64,000 bases of DNA from Pterobdella sp. o SKG-2022 (Eukaryota; Annelida; Clitellata; Hirudinida; Piscicolidae). Every line of letters begins with the position of its first letter. The stretch's first letter is position 1. A program made the position numbers and the translations under genes. The stretch is from assembly GCA_964035795.1 (NCBI GenBank), contig OZ038320.1, forward strand, positions 25,670,118 through 25,734,117. Direction: 5' to 3'. The notes under the pieces were generated by a model. The model was given only the letters and a program-made list of their open reading frames with translations. It was not told the origin of the DNA and did not search any database. Positions 22,320 through 34,204 of this stretch are shown in pieces.

Positions 22320-25300
22320 ATGCAAAAAAGAAAAAGTTTAAGAAAAAGTAAAGTGTTGTTAATTCGAGGACCAAAGTTTCCGTGGAGTGGCTGCAAAATA
22401 CTCAGTTCTCGTGCCAAAGCTGTTTTTTCTCTGGTGAAATTCTGTTTTATATGTAACTATGTTTTTGACAAAATTAAAATTTGAAATAAAATTATGAATA
22501 TCAGTTAACAGTAAATAATTTTATTTATTTTTTCAAATGCAGAATACAGAAAAGAATGAGAAGAAAAAAAACTGCAATAGGCATAATAGAAAAAATAAAC
22601 GTTTCAAAAAAAAATCTTCAAAAAGTTGTGTGGAAATTGAAATGAAAACGTTTGGAGATGGCCTGAAGAACAAGCCTTGCTATTCAAACGAAGCGGACGA
22701 ATGTGAGAGTTGGAATCGAAAAAAAACTTTGCGAGATGCTAAGAACTCACTAAGAATCGAGAAAAAAGGAACAAACTTGCATCCTTCAGATTCATTCACT
22801 ATTTATAAACAAAAAATCATAAAAAAGAAAAAAAGTAAATTGAAAAAATCAATTTTTTCAAAGTTTTCAAATTTTTTAAGAAAAAAAAATTTCAAAAAAA
22901 AAGTTAGAGAAAGTATATTTAGCCGGTTCAAAAGGAAGAGAGCTGGAAAAAGTTGTGATAGTGAAGCAATAAAAAAAATAGAAGGTAAAATTCAGTATTT
23001 ATCTGAACTTTTAGAGTCAAAAGTTGAAAGTCAATCTAATAAATTCGTGAAGTTTAGTCCTGAAGAAATTCAAATAGACTCTGCTCTAGATGGTTGTGAT
23101 GGGAAATGTAATTCATCAATACTAAAAAATGGCAAGAATGTTAAAAAATGTGTAGTAATGTTAGAAAAAGCACCGTCTTTCAACCAAGAAATCAACTACA
23201 TTTACTCTGCATCACCAAAACAGCCAGATATTCCACCTGAATCGATTAAAAACCTTTTAAATAAGACACAAATTTTAGAAAACTGCATTCAAGAAATTAG
23301 CAATAAAAATGAAAACCCACCAAAACTACCGATGCTTCAGAATGTGTTGGGGTATGCCAACCAACCTCCCCCAGAAGCACCACAACTTCAGAGATTTGAG
23401 AAATACCTGAAACAAAACAAAACTGTTTCAGAAATCATTCCGCTGTCCGCTCAAAAACCAACGAAATCCCTTAAGGAATATTTCAGTACGCTTAAAACAT
23501 CTAGTCTTTGCAAAGCAAGCAGAATAAATTTTCAATTATCCGATATGAAAAGTAATACTTCACAGAAATTCACAAATTTTTTCAAAACGAAAAAAAATAA
23601 AACGGAAAAATCCGTAGATGGGTCAACAAATGAGCAAGAAATGAAAACGTATGTTATAAACGAATCGCAAGAAGAACCTTTTTGTGTGCCAAATTTTCAC
23701 GAAAATGACAAAAATTGCATTAACTATATTTTCAATCAAGCCTATCAAAATGTTGGAAAATCCTACGAGTACAACAAAGCGAAAGCATATCTGTCCGCAA
23801 ATAATAACAAAAATCTTCATTTCAATAACAATATTGATAATTATAATAATCAACAACCAAAAAACAAAAACTTCAGCCAAGCTCCCAAAACTTGCGCCAA
23901 TAACTTCAGTTTACAAAAATATAATCTATCATCAGATTTAAACTCTCAAAATTCAAAGTTTCAACTCATTTCAAATCATAATAACTCTAAAACATGTAAC
24001 GCTACGTTTTCTCAAAAACAACCTACATATCCTAAACATGCTCCCAGTCCTGTCAGTGTTACAGAAATTTGCGAAAACTTAAATAAATTAGCTTTGTCAG
24101 TAAAGAAAAAAGTATGTTCGAAAAAACCCTTCAACTTACGAGAAAGTCCTAGCGTTGAAAATCTTTTTAAACCTCAAGAAATTCGAAAGCAATTTGATGT
24201 TCTCGGCAGCAAACAGTTTTCTAATCCTAAAAACTACACAGCTTCGTTAAATAATTACAACACGATAAAAAAGCTAGAAAAAAATTTCAAATTAGCAGAT
24301 GATTTTTGCATCAAAAGATTCCCCTTGTTGACTGAAGATAATGTACAAGAATCTGATAATTGTAACTTATCCTCTAGAAGTTGTATAAAAAGTAAATCCA
24401 AGATTGACCTTCATAATGTCGATGCTTGTTTCCACACGCCCAGACAAGTAGCCCACGAAACTGACCAGTTTTTAGCAGAGCAGCTTCAGTGGCAACAAAT
24501 AAAAATAAATGCTCTACAAAAAAAAAAAATTAGTTCTAGGCGTCCAATCTCATCTATCAGCAGAAGTCGTATTACTAACCGGTCATTAAGCAAAAATAAC
24601 TCATTAAGTAGAAGAAACTCCAATTTAAACAGTGAAAATATTTTAGAACGAAAAAATAGTTTTGCATGGTGTACCGAAGCAACTAAAAAATCAAATATAA
24701 AAAAAAAGGATATGCATTTAGTTTTAACAGAAAAATTAGATGAAAACGGAAAAACTACATCAAGCCAAGTGTTTCACTGTTATGACCGACTCAACAAACA
24801 ACAGAATAACTGTCCAAGCCAAGAAACCTTAAATAATCGTTCATACAAAATAAGTGCATCTGCTAATAACAAAGTTCTCAATCGAAGGGTATCTGTCAAC
24901 AGCGTGGCTAAAAGCATCAAGCAACAGCCGGTACTGCCTGGCAGAGGAAGAGGAACTAGGAATCATTTTGCTAATAAAAAACTGAAGAAGTCGCCTACAA
25001 ACAGAAGACCTGGTTTAGTGATAAAAAGGCAAAATTCTAGTAGAATGTTTTGTAAAAATGTCTTGAAACGAAGCATTTCAAAAGAGCCTGACTACTTGAA
25101 AACATTAACTCATTGGAGAAATTCGAAATTGGCGACTGATGAAAGTATAATACTGAAAGAAAGTAACTTTCAAAAACGTCACTTAGAAAACATTTTCAAG
25201 AAGAACGCACAGTCAAAAAATTTCAACGTGGTACCAAACTCAAGTTATTCAAACTTCACAAATTTTTCGGCAAAAAATGAAAAAGGTGACACAGATCTAA

Positions 25301-28300
25301 ACCAAGCAGTTGAAGTGTTAGTTAAGGTCTATGCTTTTTGAACTCTCACAATATTTGAATTATTTTACCTTTCAAAAGAATAGTTCAATAGTTAATATAG
25401 TATTTATTTTAATAAATTATTCAACTCAAACTTCATAATTTTTCGAATATCATTACATTATTGGAAAGTGAGTTTATAAATTGATAAAATTACTTTCATA
25501 AGTTGATTATTTCAACCGTCAACATATGACTATAAACAGGAATTCCTTCACTTTATTCTTGGAAGATTACAAATTGCTTGGTAGAATTTCTCGTGGGTCG
25601 TTTGGGCAGGTCTATAAAAATATAATATGCAAAAAATACTCTTCAAATAGCACTTTTTAAAATATTAATCATTTATTCACAATAAAAATTTTTTTCTAAG
25701 GTTTTACTTGCCCACAATAACAAGCTTAACTTCACATGTGCTTTACGAATGGTGCCAAAAGATTTAATCATTGGAGACAGTGATAAAATCAAAGTTGACA
25801 CAGAATTCACGAACTCTTATGTCCCAGATGTCATCAACAAATGTCCCTTTTTTGTTCATCTTCTGGACATTTTCCAAACTGAAGTATGTGAGTTATAACT
25901 TCTAAAAGCATCTAATGGTTTATTAATTGAAATTTTTCTTTCAGAACTTTTTCTTCTTTGCCATGGAATTTATTGATTATTGCAATTTAGAATTGATCTT
26001 GGCTTTCCAAGGCTCTTTCGAGTACACTCAAGTCAAGTTTTATTCAGCTGGTATAATTCTTGCTCTGAAGTACATTCACGAACTTGACATTATCCACAGG
26101 TTTTAACAAACTCAAGCTTCAAGAAAGTTTAAATTAAATGAAATTGTTCATAATTAAAATTTTGAACGTTTGAGTTTCCTATAATTTTGAATAATCACTA
26201 ATCGAAAAAATAATAACTGTCCAACGCTTCATTCCAGAAATGTCAAACTCAACAATGTTCTGATCGATTCGAAAGGCTACCCACGGGTCACAGATTTCGG
26301 GAGATGTGACTTTGGCCCAATTGTAAAAGAAGTTTTAGAAAAAAAAAAAAAAAGTGAAACAACAGACTTCAACAGTTTGACAGGGATCCAATACGTTGCG
26401 CCAGAAGTCTTCACTATGCCTTCTTATGACCGTATGGTTGACTTTTGGTCGTTGGGTGTCTGCATTCAATACATGCTCACTGGCAATGTGAGTATTGTTG
26501 AATATAAAAAAATTAGATATGTGGAAAAATTAATGAATAAAAAAATAAATAAAAAATTTCACCACATTAAATTAATTTTTTAAAAATCTTTTTTTATAAA
26601 ACTGTTAATGATATTTTCAAGTTGAAAAAAAACTGGGAAGAAGTTATAGATTATAATAACCAATTGGACGATAAATACAACCAATCAGTTGTCAAACTCC
26701 TTAAATCAGTGAGTTTGATGTATTATGTCAAAATACTACTATCTTAATAGTTTTAAACTACTAATCATTTCATAAGAAAATAAAACCGTCAGATAAACGT
26801 AGAAAACCCGTACTCAAGGCTGGGTATGGGTCAAATCGGTGTGGACGACATCATGAAACATTCCTTCTATGAAGTTGGTTTAAAATCATCTTCAATAAAT
26901 AAATTATTTGAAAATTTTACAATTTAATTTTTAGAAAAATAAATAAAGAACTTAATTAACAAAATATATAAAAAATATTTACTAAGTTTCCGATTTTTTT
27001 GGTTAAATTTCAATGGTACTTCTAGGTGATAGATTGGGACAAATACAGTGAAAAGCATTATTATGTTCCTGTACCAGACCCTCTGGCAAGTCGAATACGA
27101 TTTAATCATAAGATTACTCATACATTTTGAAATTAACACGAAATTTTTAAAGATTGAATAAAGTTTAGATTTTTTGCCTATTTTAAACAGTTTTCTATTT
27201 AATTCCATTTCAATTGCGATTCTATAAACCCAAAACAGTGTAAAACAAGGCATGTGTCGATAAACAACGAGATTTTTCAAGATCTAAGTGAAAGTTTGAT
27301 CGCCATGAAGCATCCTAATCATGGAGAAGGGTTTTTAACTCCAAATCCTTTTCCCTCCTCTGAGCATTGCTTAGCAAACAAAATTACATTTGTTTCACCA
27401 AAGAAACCTTTTCAAAACTCCTCTACTCCTAACCATCAGATACTTCAGCCTATTATTTTTCCTGATAAATCCCCAATAAACTTGGTTCCAAATGATGCCA
27501 CAACTCCGCAATTTCCATCACAAAACATTCCACAACAAAATCTTTTCCCGATTTATTCACCGAAGCAAAACAATCAGTTTCCTTGCCAGATCTTATCTTC
27601 ACCATTTACACGCACTCCTATCAATCAGAACCAAACGTTAACACCTCAGTTATGTGGAATATATGCAACAAAATCTCCATTATTTCGCGAAAGCCCGTTT
27701 GCTCTACAAAATATTTCCGAACAAACGCAGCAACCTCAAATAATCTATAAAAAAAATGTTCTCACACCAATTCAACAAGTAAATGTGCAACAAACTTTGC
27801 AAAAACCTAAAAGTGGGACAGCTGAAAAAGAAAATAAAGAATTCTTCAAACAGTCTTCAGTTTTACAAAACTTTGCAAATGTTTCGATGCCGGAAAAACA
27901 ATCAATACAGTTTCTGCAAAACTTAAAGCCAACTCCATTCAATCTACTAACTGAAAATAAAAAAGCAGAATCAATTAAACAGAATATTAAAGAAAAAGAA
28001 TTGCGTATGATATTGAAACAACAGGAGATGTATCGCAACCACCAAGAACAAATGCAAAAGCTTGATCAATTGCAGATGCAACAAGAGCTCACTTTGAGAC
28101 ACCAAATGTTATGCAATCAAAAACACAATCAAGATTATTCTTCTGGAGAAAATACCCCATCTGTAAATTCAATAATTTTTAGTAAAAAAAAGAAAAAAAT
28201 TAAAAGGATTAAGAGAAAAAGACTACGAAAAAAGGTCAATAGCGTTCCTTTATCTCCATACACGGCCCCTGCTTCTCCGCGCTCCCCTTACAGTCCTCCC

Positions 28301-28822
28301 TTAACTTCACGACCTCAAAATGCAATACAAACACCTAACTCATCTCTAGGGTTCCACAGCAAAGAAGAAGATTTTTTAATGCGTTTAGCTGAACTTAAGT
28401 ACATGTATGGCTCAAGGCACGATTTCAATATAAATTTGCCTCCAATTTCATCGGTCAAAAGAGCAATAATGGTTAACAAAGACAACGCTCAAATAACTAT
28501 TGATCCAAAAATTCGAAAATATTTTGACTATTATCAACAAAAAATCCTACCTCAGCCTAAATTTGAAATCCCTTCAAACGAAGATTTAAAAGAAACTAAG
28601 CTAGACTTGTCTCTGCCAGATTTTGCAAATAAAAATGTGAAATCTCTACCAGAAACACCTGTTAAAAAAACTCAATGCACAAAAAACTCTATATTGAAAG
28701 CAGCAGCCAGAAAGAAAGAAACAAGGAATAAAATGGTGAGACCAATATTGAAGAAACAAACCAAGTTTCACCAAACTAGTAGCTCTTCCACCAGTTCTTC
28801 CAGCTCAGAGTCGTCGAAGTAG
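22320..28822 (+). CDS. PKC/AGC-like pseudokinase with giant disordered arms, paralogue 1
   Basis: Ten-exon model: 22,320-22,352; 22,543-25,316; 25,540-25,609; 25,701-25,883; 25,945-26,099; 26,238-26,487; 26,622-26,708; 26,793-26,873; 27,026-27,085; 27,239-28,822. All phases fit and the model gives 1,758 residues. Residues 1-935 form a Lys/Asn/Ser-rich, probably disordered arm. The kinase fold follows: glycine loop GRISRGSFGQ (950-959), VAIK as CALR (Lys to Arg, 975), HRD as HRN (Asp to Asn, 1073), KLNN and DFG (1091-1093) kept, then VAPEVF, FWSLGV and NPYSRLG. The end resembles an AGC tail. The C-arm (1232-1758) is Gln/Pro-rich with a short coiled coil, a basic cluster, SP motifs and a Ser-rich end. 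Intron 9 is GC-AG. A run of 15 As (26,339-26,353) encodes Lys in the activation segment. The first exon is inferred from the paralogue. Function is unknown; lost residues argue against catalysis. Confidence 0.85.
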
Positions 28823-29188
28823 AATCGTTTTGCTATTAAATAATTGATTAAATTATACAATTTTAATTCCTTCATTACATTCGTGAAAGCTATCTTAAAA
28901 AAATTTGTAACTATTTAAAACTTGCTTTCAATATTGTAATATTTATTTTGTAAATTATCTTGCGAACTTTAAAATAAATTTTCCAATATAAAGCGTTCTA
29001 TTCTATTAAACGTCACTTATTTTTTCAAAAAACTAAACAAAAACAATCCAATTCAATTTGCAACATCAATCGGACTTTAAATTTTCCTAGCCTTTTAATA
29101 TGATAAAAGGAACTAAAAAATCGTAACAAAATACCCAAAAGTTTAACCCACATTCTGTTTTGTTTCGAAAAAACGACTTATTTCGATA
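28823..29188. terminator. Spacer between the paralogues with poly(A) signal
   Basis: An AATAAA at 28,973-28,978, about 150 bases after the stop codon, is a plausible polyadenylation signal for the first kinase-fold gene. The remaining bases up to the ATG at 29,189 would have to carry the promoter of the second gene. This is very short and leaves open shared transcription of the pair. Confidence 0.5.
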
Positions 29189-32100
29189 ATGAAGAAGATT
29201 TACTTTTCAAGATCTAAAAAGGTGGAAAGCTTCGAATTATCAAACAATTTCTTATATATACGTATAAACTTTTGTGCAGACCTATAAATATTTATGTGAT
29301 TAGCACGCATCAAGTTAAACTAGACATTGATATGAAATAGAGCATATACATTCAACTTTAGTTTTTGCATTAAGCTCATGAAAAATTTATCTAGCAAATA
29401 AAAGGGAATTTGCTTTTGATTACGAATTCTCACAAATTACAGAAAAACCCAACCAAAGCAAATTCTTCGGACCAAAACATCAAAAGTGACTTTGATGAAT
29501 TTCTGTCAAATAGTAAAAAATCTAAATTTGATAAAAACACAAAAAAACGAGATTGTAAAAAGGGCATAAAGTCCACTAATGACATAACAGAAGAAAAAAC
29601 TGAAAAAAGATTTAGTAGAAAGATTAACCCATTATATAAAATTAGTAAATTGATTCAAAACATAAACTCAATTTCTGAAAAATTTGAAGAAAAAAAAAAA
29701 CTCAAACTTCTTAAAAGTAAAAACAACGTTGATAATAGAGAAAATGAATTAGTTGATGAAAGACCTGCAGCTTTGAAGGATGGAAAGCTTAGTCAAAAAC
29801 TCTCGGAGCCAATAGCTTCAAAGCTTGACAACAAAAAACTAGATAAGATCGATTTGATGGTTAAAAAGCAATTGAAGTTTAGTCCAAAAAAACCTATAAG
29901 AATCAGTGATTCAATAGCTTTAAGTCAAATTATTGAAATGACCCAAAGTAATACAAAATTATCAAAAACTAATACTCTACCGTTAGATTCTAGAAATTTC
30001 GACAGCGAATCCAATTCAATTTTGGGTATCCAAAAAATCAACAAAACGAACTCTGCATTGAATAAAGATATAGCGGATGAAGACTTGCTTCAATCAGAAC
30101 CATCAAATCAAAAAAAACACACCATTGATTCACTTAATAATGGTGAAATTAAAAAGCAAATGATAAAACAAAAAGAGAATGAAATTAGAAAAAAAATTAA
30201 AAACTTGTCTTTTGAACCAAAAAGCAAAAATTTTTTCCCCGAAAACGAGCCTAGCGAAACAGAATTGTTCAAGACGTCTTTAAGAAACAATGGGTGTTTG
30301 GATGATAAAAAAAAAAATCACTTAAAATCGCAATTTATAAACTGCAATCGATTTGGAAAATCCAACAATTCTATACCCAAAGAGGCTTTTACTATTAGAA
30401 AAAATGATATAAAAGAGATGCTTAGTGATTCGACTAAACAACCCGCTAACGATTATTATAAGAAATTAGCAGAAAACAGATTATCAAAAGTTCACAAGGA
30501 ATTTTATGACAAAAGAGGCAATGATAAAACAAAATACAAAAACAATTTATTGACTGGTTCAAAAAACAGAGAAATTGTCACCTCTTTTGGAAACTTAGAT
30601 TCTAGTTATAATTTAGGATCAAAATATAAAAAAAGAAAAATTTTGATTATGAAAGATCCTCGTCTAAAGGAAGAAATCGTGAAAAATTATTACATTCAAA
30701 AGTCCAATGAGCAAAATTATGAAACAGTTAAAAACAATTGTCTTGTTCAGGCTGATTCTATTTTCAAAAAAGGAGTCTATGGTCATAAATCAGAGCAGAG
30801 TTATCATATGTGTCCAAATGATTTTACGAGGGAACGTTCAAAATCGTTGAATAGTGCCAAAACTATAAATGCTGTAGAACTCAAAAAAATTGAAAATAGA
30901 AAGAAAAATAAAATTACGAATACTAAAAAGCCGAAAAAAACATTTTATACAAAAAACCAACTTACTAAAATGGATAAAAAAGACAAGGACTCAATGTCTG
31001 TGCAAACTATTCTAGAGGCAGAATCTTTTTCTCAATTTGACAGTTGTCACTCACAATACCTGAATGATTTAGATCGGTGGAGAAACCGTAATAAAGCTGA
31101 AAATGAGCCGGGTGATATCAAGCCCAAGACAGGGTGAGGTTTATTTGTGTCATTTGGCTTTATATATATATAGGCGTTTTTAAATTATATCAAAACTATT
31201 AAATATTAAATGTTTAATAAAATAAATTTTAGAAACGTCCAAAGTTACAATCTCAATTTGGATGAATACAGAATATATGGAAAAATTTCTGACACTACTT
31301 ATGGGATGGTTCGTTTGTGAAGCTTTAAGACGAAATAAATCATTTTAAAATCTAACAACGTTTCTGCAAGGTTTTAGGCGCGAAAAATGGTTTACAGAGG
31401 AATTGCGCAATAAAAATGATTCAAAAAAAGTATCTTCAAGGAGATGAATTGAATAAGATCTTTGATGATGGTCAGAAAAACCTCTATGTCCCAGCTATTG
31501 TCAACAAATGCCCATTCTTCATACAGCTTCAAGATATTTTCCAAACCCATGTGAGCAAATATTTATACCAAAAACTAATCTATTTTCATAATTTTTCATA
31601 ATAGAACGTTGACTAATTGAAATTCATTGTTTGCGTTGAATTCCCAGTATTCAAAATTCTCGGTGTTTGAGAAGTTATACTATAAAAATGATCATATTTT
31701 TTGAAATCATATATATTTTAACAAAAATGAGCATTCACCTGTTTAAAATAACACAAAGGACCACTTTTATTTCGTGCAAGAACTTGTTGACTTCGTCAGT
31801 TTGGACGTTCTCATGTCGTACCAGGGACACTTCGACGAATCACAAGTCAAGTTTTATTCTGCTGGAATCCTATTGGCTCTCAATTACTTACACAGGCTCA
31901 ACCTAACCCATAGGTTTTGATCAGTGCATTCGAAGAAAAGTTTTTGAAATAATTTTTCTTATTTCGTTAGATTATATTTCAAGAGTCTGTCTTATTTCAC
32001 ATGCAAAAACTAATTAAAACAGGTATTTGAAACTGGAAAATGTTTTAGTGGACAAAGAAGGTTACCCAAAAATTAGTGATTTTGGGCGGTCAAATTTTTT

Positions 32101-34204
32101 TTTCAATGCCTCAGGGAATTGGGATAAAGTCAATGATTTGGAAACTCTGCCAAATATTCAATACACAGCTCCCGAAGTATTTTGCTCCTCTAAATATGAT
32201 CGTCTCGTTGATTATTGGTCTTTGGGAGTCTGTATACAGTACATGTTTACTGGCAAGGTGAATCTTGTTTGAATAATAAAATGTATAACAATCATATAGG
32301 ATTCCTATTTACTAAATTAGTCTGATACGAAAACAGCTAAAATCAAACACTTCTATCAACTGAATAACACGAAGCTTTTCGTGATTCGAACTCACATTAT
32401 CAAGTAAGTAAACTTCAATTGATAATGTGAGTTCAAATGACGAAAAGCTTTTTATCTTCATTCAGATATTTCCATGAATATAATGTTCCCAAAAAGAGAC
32501 ATTAATTTTGTGGCGTTATATTTTATCGCCAGAAATATATTACGCTATAAAAACTTAAAAATTTTTTGCTTTTTTAAATGAAGTTATCAACTTTTAGTTG
32601 GTTATGAACTGGCGTTATCTTTGCGATGTTGTGAATGAAATGGATCAAAGCTACTCTCCAAGTTCGATGAGCTTGATAAAAGGGGTGAGTTTAGATCAAA
32701 ATCTTTCAACTTTAAAACTCGAATTTTTGCAGTTATTATATACATTTATTTAGCGCGCTTTGGCAGTAATTGGACTGTGTCAAAAGCGAGATGAATTAAA
32801 TTATTATGAACAAAGCAAATTTTTATTCTCAAAAATGGTTGAATTTTGTTCCAAAGTTATTAAAGATCAACCCATTTATGAGACTTGGAGCAGGACCTTT
32901 AGGCACAGTGGAAATTATGAACCACCAGTTCTATAAGGTTTGTTTCCTATTCATTTTTTGTTACCAACTTGAAATAGCTAATAATAACTAAATACGCAAG
33001 GTTTTCAACTGGGATGCGTACACAAACAAGGATTATAAAGTTCCTACTCCGAACGATGATGTAACTTCTTTTATGATTAATCATTTAAAAAAGCTTTGAT
33101 TTTATCATTTTTATATTCCAGTGTCGAATAAGTGTGGTTGAATTCAACGAAGAATCTTACAAAGATTTGAAAAGTGTAGTTAAAAATAAGAAGAAATTAA
33201 ATAATTTGAATGTTTCGGAAAATTACAAACTGAATCGCGTAATTGAAGCAAGTACTGCAGAAATAAAACCTCAACAACCTAAAAAAATTGATAAAGAAGA
33301 AAAATGGAAAACAGACGAAATCTTTAAAACATCAAAAAACACCCCAGCTCCAAAAAAACTTGAAATTTCCACATACAATCAAGAAGCTGTAAAAACGCCT
33401 CTACAACAACTCGAAGCAAATAAGCCCGAGCAAAACAAACCTGATGAAGACAAAGCTGAAAAAATTGATCCAAAGATGATGACGTCCAAGAATGACTGTA
33501 CTTTATCGAATATGTTGATCGAAATCAAAAATGAGCTAGAGCGCTTCAAGTTAAACAGCACAGGCGCATTTGAAATAGATACGAAAAAAATAGAAACCCA
33601 AAATGAAGTGATAACTAAGCTTATGGATCTTGAAAACAAAAATTTTACACCAAGGCCTTTTACTACAAATGAATTTTTTCCAAAAATTAATAGAAGTGTT
33701 AACTCATATTTAGAAAAGCCTTTAAGTCCAATCTTAAAATCAACTTCGCACACGGTTGAAGGAAGCAAAACCTCGAAACAATCGATGGATTTGAGTAAGA
33801 AAAATAAAAAAACTAGAAGTAAAGAATGCAAAAATAAACACAAGGCAAAAAAGGGCAAGAAACGCTCTTCATCTCCCGACTCTTCCGTGTCATCTTCTGT
33901 TTCCAGTAAAAACTCATCGACCAGTGAAGAAATTAAGAAAAAATCAAGAAAAAAGAAAATCAAGAAAAAAAGTAGTGAGAGCAATACATCTTCAACGGAA
34001 TACACCATTGTGGCAGGCAAAACAGCCGAGATTCTGAATAACCCCCACCAATTCATCCTAAACTCTTCCCCCAGCACCCAACCGGAAGGCTTTCCGAAGA
34101 TAGTATATAGAAACAGGTATTCAGGAGAACTGAGAAGTCATAAAAATAAAAAAGCTAAAAAGAATAAAAGTAAGAAATTTGACTTAGATCAATCTGATTC
34201 ATAA
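29189..34204 (+). CDS. PKC/AGC-like pseudokinase with basic arms, paralogue 2
   Basis: Ten exons mirror paralogue 1: 29,189-29,221; 29,395-31,133; 31,233-31,308; 31,371-31,550; 31,759-31,913; 32,023-32,257; 32,598-32,684; 32,857-32,937; 33,001-33,060; 33,122-34,204. The predicted protein has 1,242 residues. The N-arm (1-590) is Lys/Asn/Ser-rich. The kinase fold has a degraded glycine loop (GKISDTTYGM, 607-616), an intact VAIK-type lysine (AIK, Lys631), HRD changed to HRY (729), KLEN and DFG (747-749) kept, TAPEVF, YWSLGV and NPFMRLG. Residues 883-1242 are a Lys- and Ser-rich tail with runs such as RKKKIKKKSSES. Exons 1, 5, 7, 8 and 9 have the same length as in paralogue 1. No ATG opens the long exon 2, which follows a good acceptor, supporting the 11-codon first exon. 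Catalysis is unlikely; ATP binding is possible. Function unknown. Confidence 0.85.
32372..32450. repeat. Intronic inverted repeat (32-nt arms)
   Basis: Arm 32,372-32,403 pairs with 32,419-32,450 at 30 of 32 positions around a 15-base loop. It lies in intron 6 of paralogue 2. It could be a tiny MITE-like relic or a structured intron segment; the homologous intron of paralogue 1 is shorter and has no counterpart. Confidence 0.8.
32735..32790 (-). repeat. LINE 3'-tip fragment in an intron
   Basis: ATTTATTTAGCGCGCTT, then TGTGTCAAAAGCG, resembles the 3' end of the minus-strand LINE at 4,205-4,275 (ATTTATATAGCGCACTTTT, then GTATCAGAAGCGC). It lies in intron 7 of paralogue 2. Confidence 0.5.

Noticed and set aside
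22537..22542. ATG at 22,537 as the start of paralogue 1
   Set aside because: It falls inside a strong acceptor (TTTTTTCAAATGCAG), and the paralogue has no ATG at the equivalent place; an 11-codon upstream exon fits both genes better. It remains an alternative.
25526..25539. Separate start (ATG at 25,526) for the kinase domain of paralogue 1
   Set aside because: It is in frame, but paralogue 2 has no such ATG and the acceptor at 25,539 gives the same phase 2 join as in paralogue 2.
33379..34077. 232-codon minus-strand frame
   Set aside because: It is a shadow of the Lys/Ser-rich C-arm of paralogue 2.
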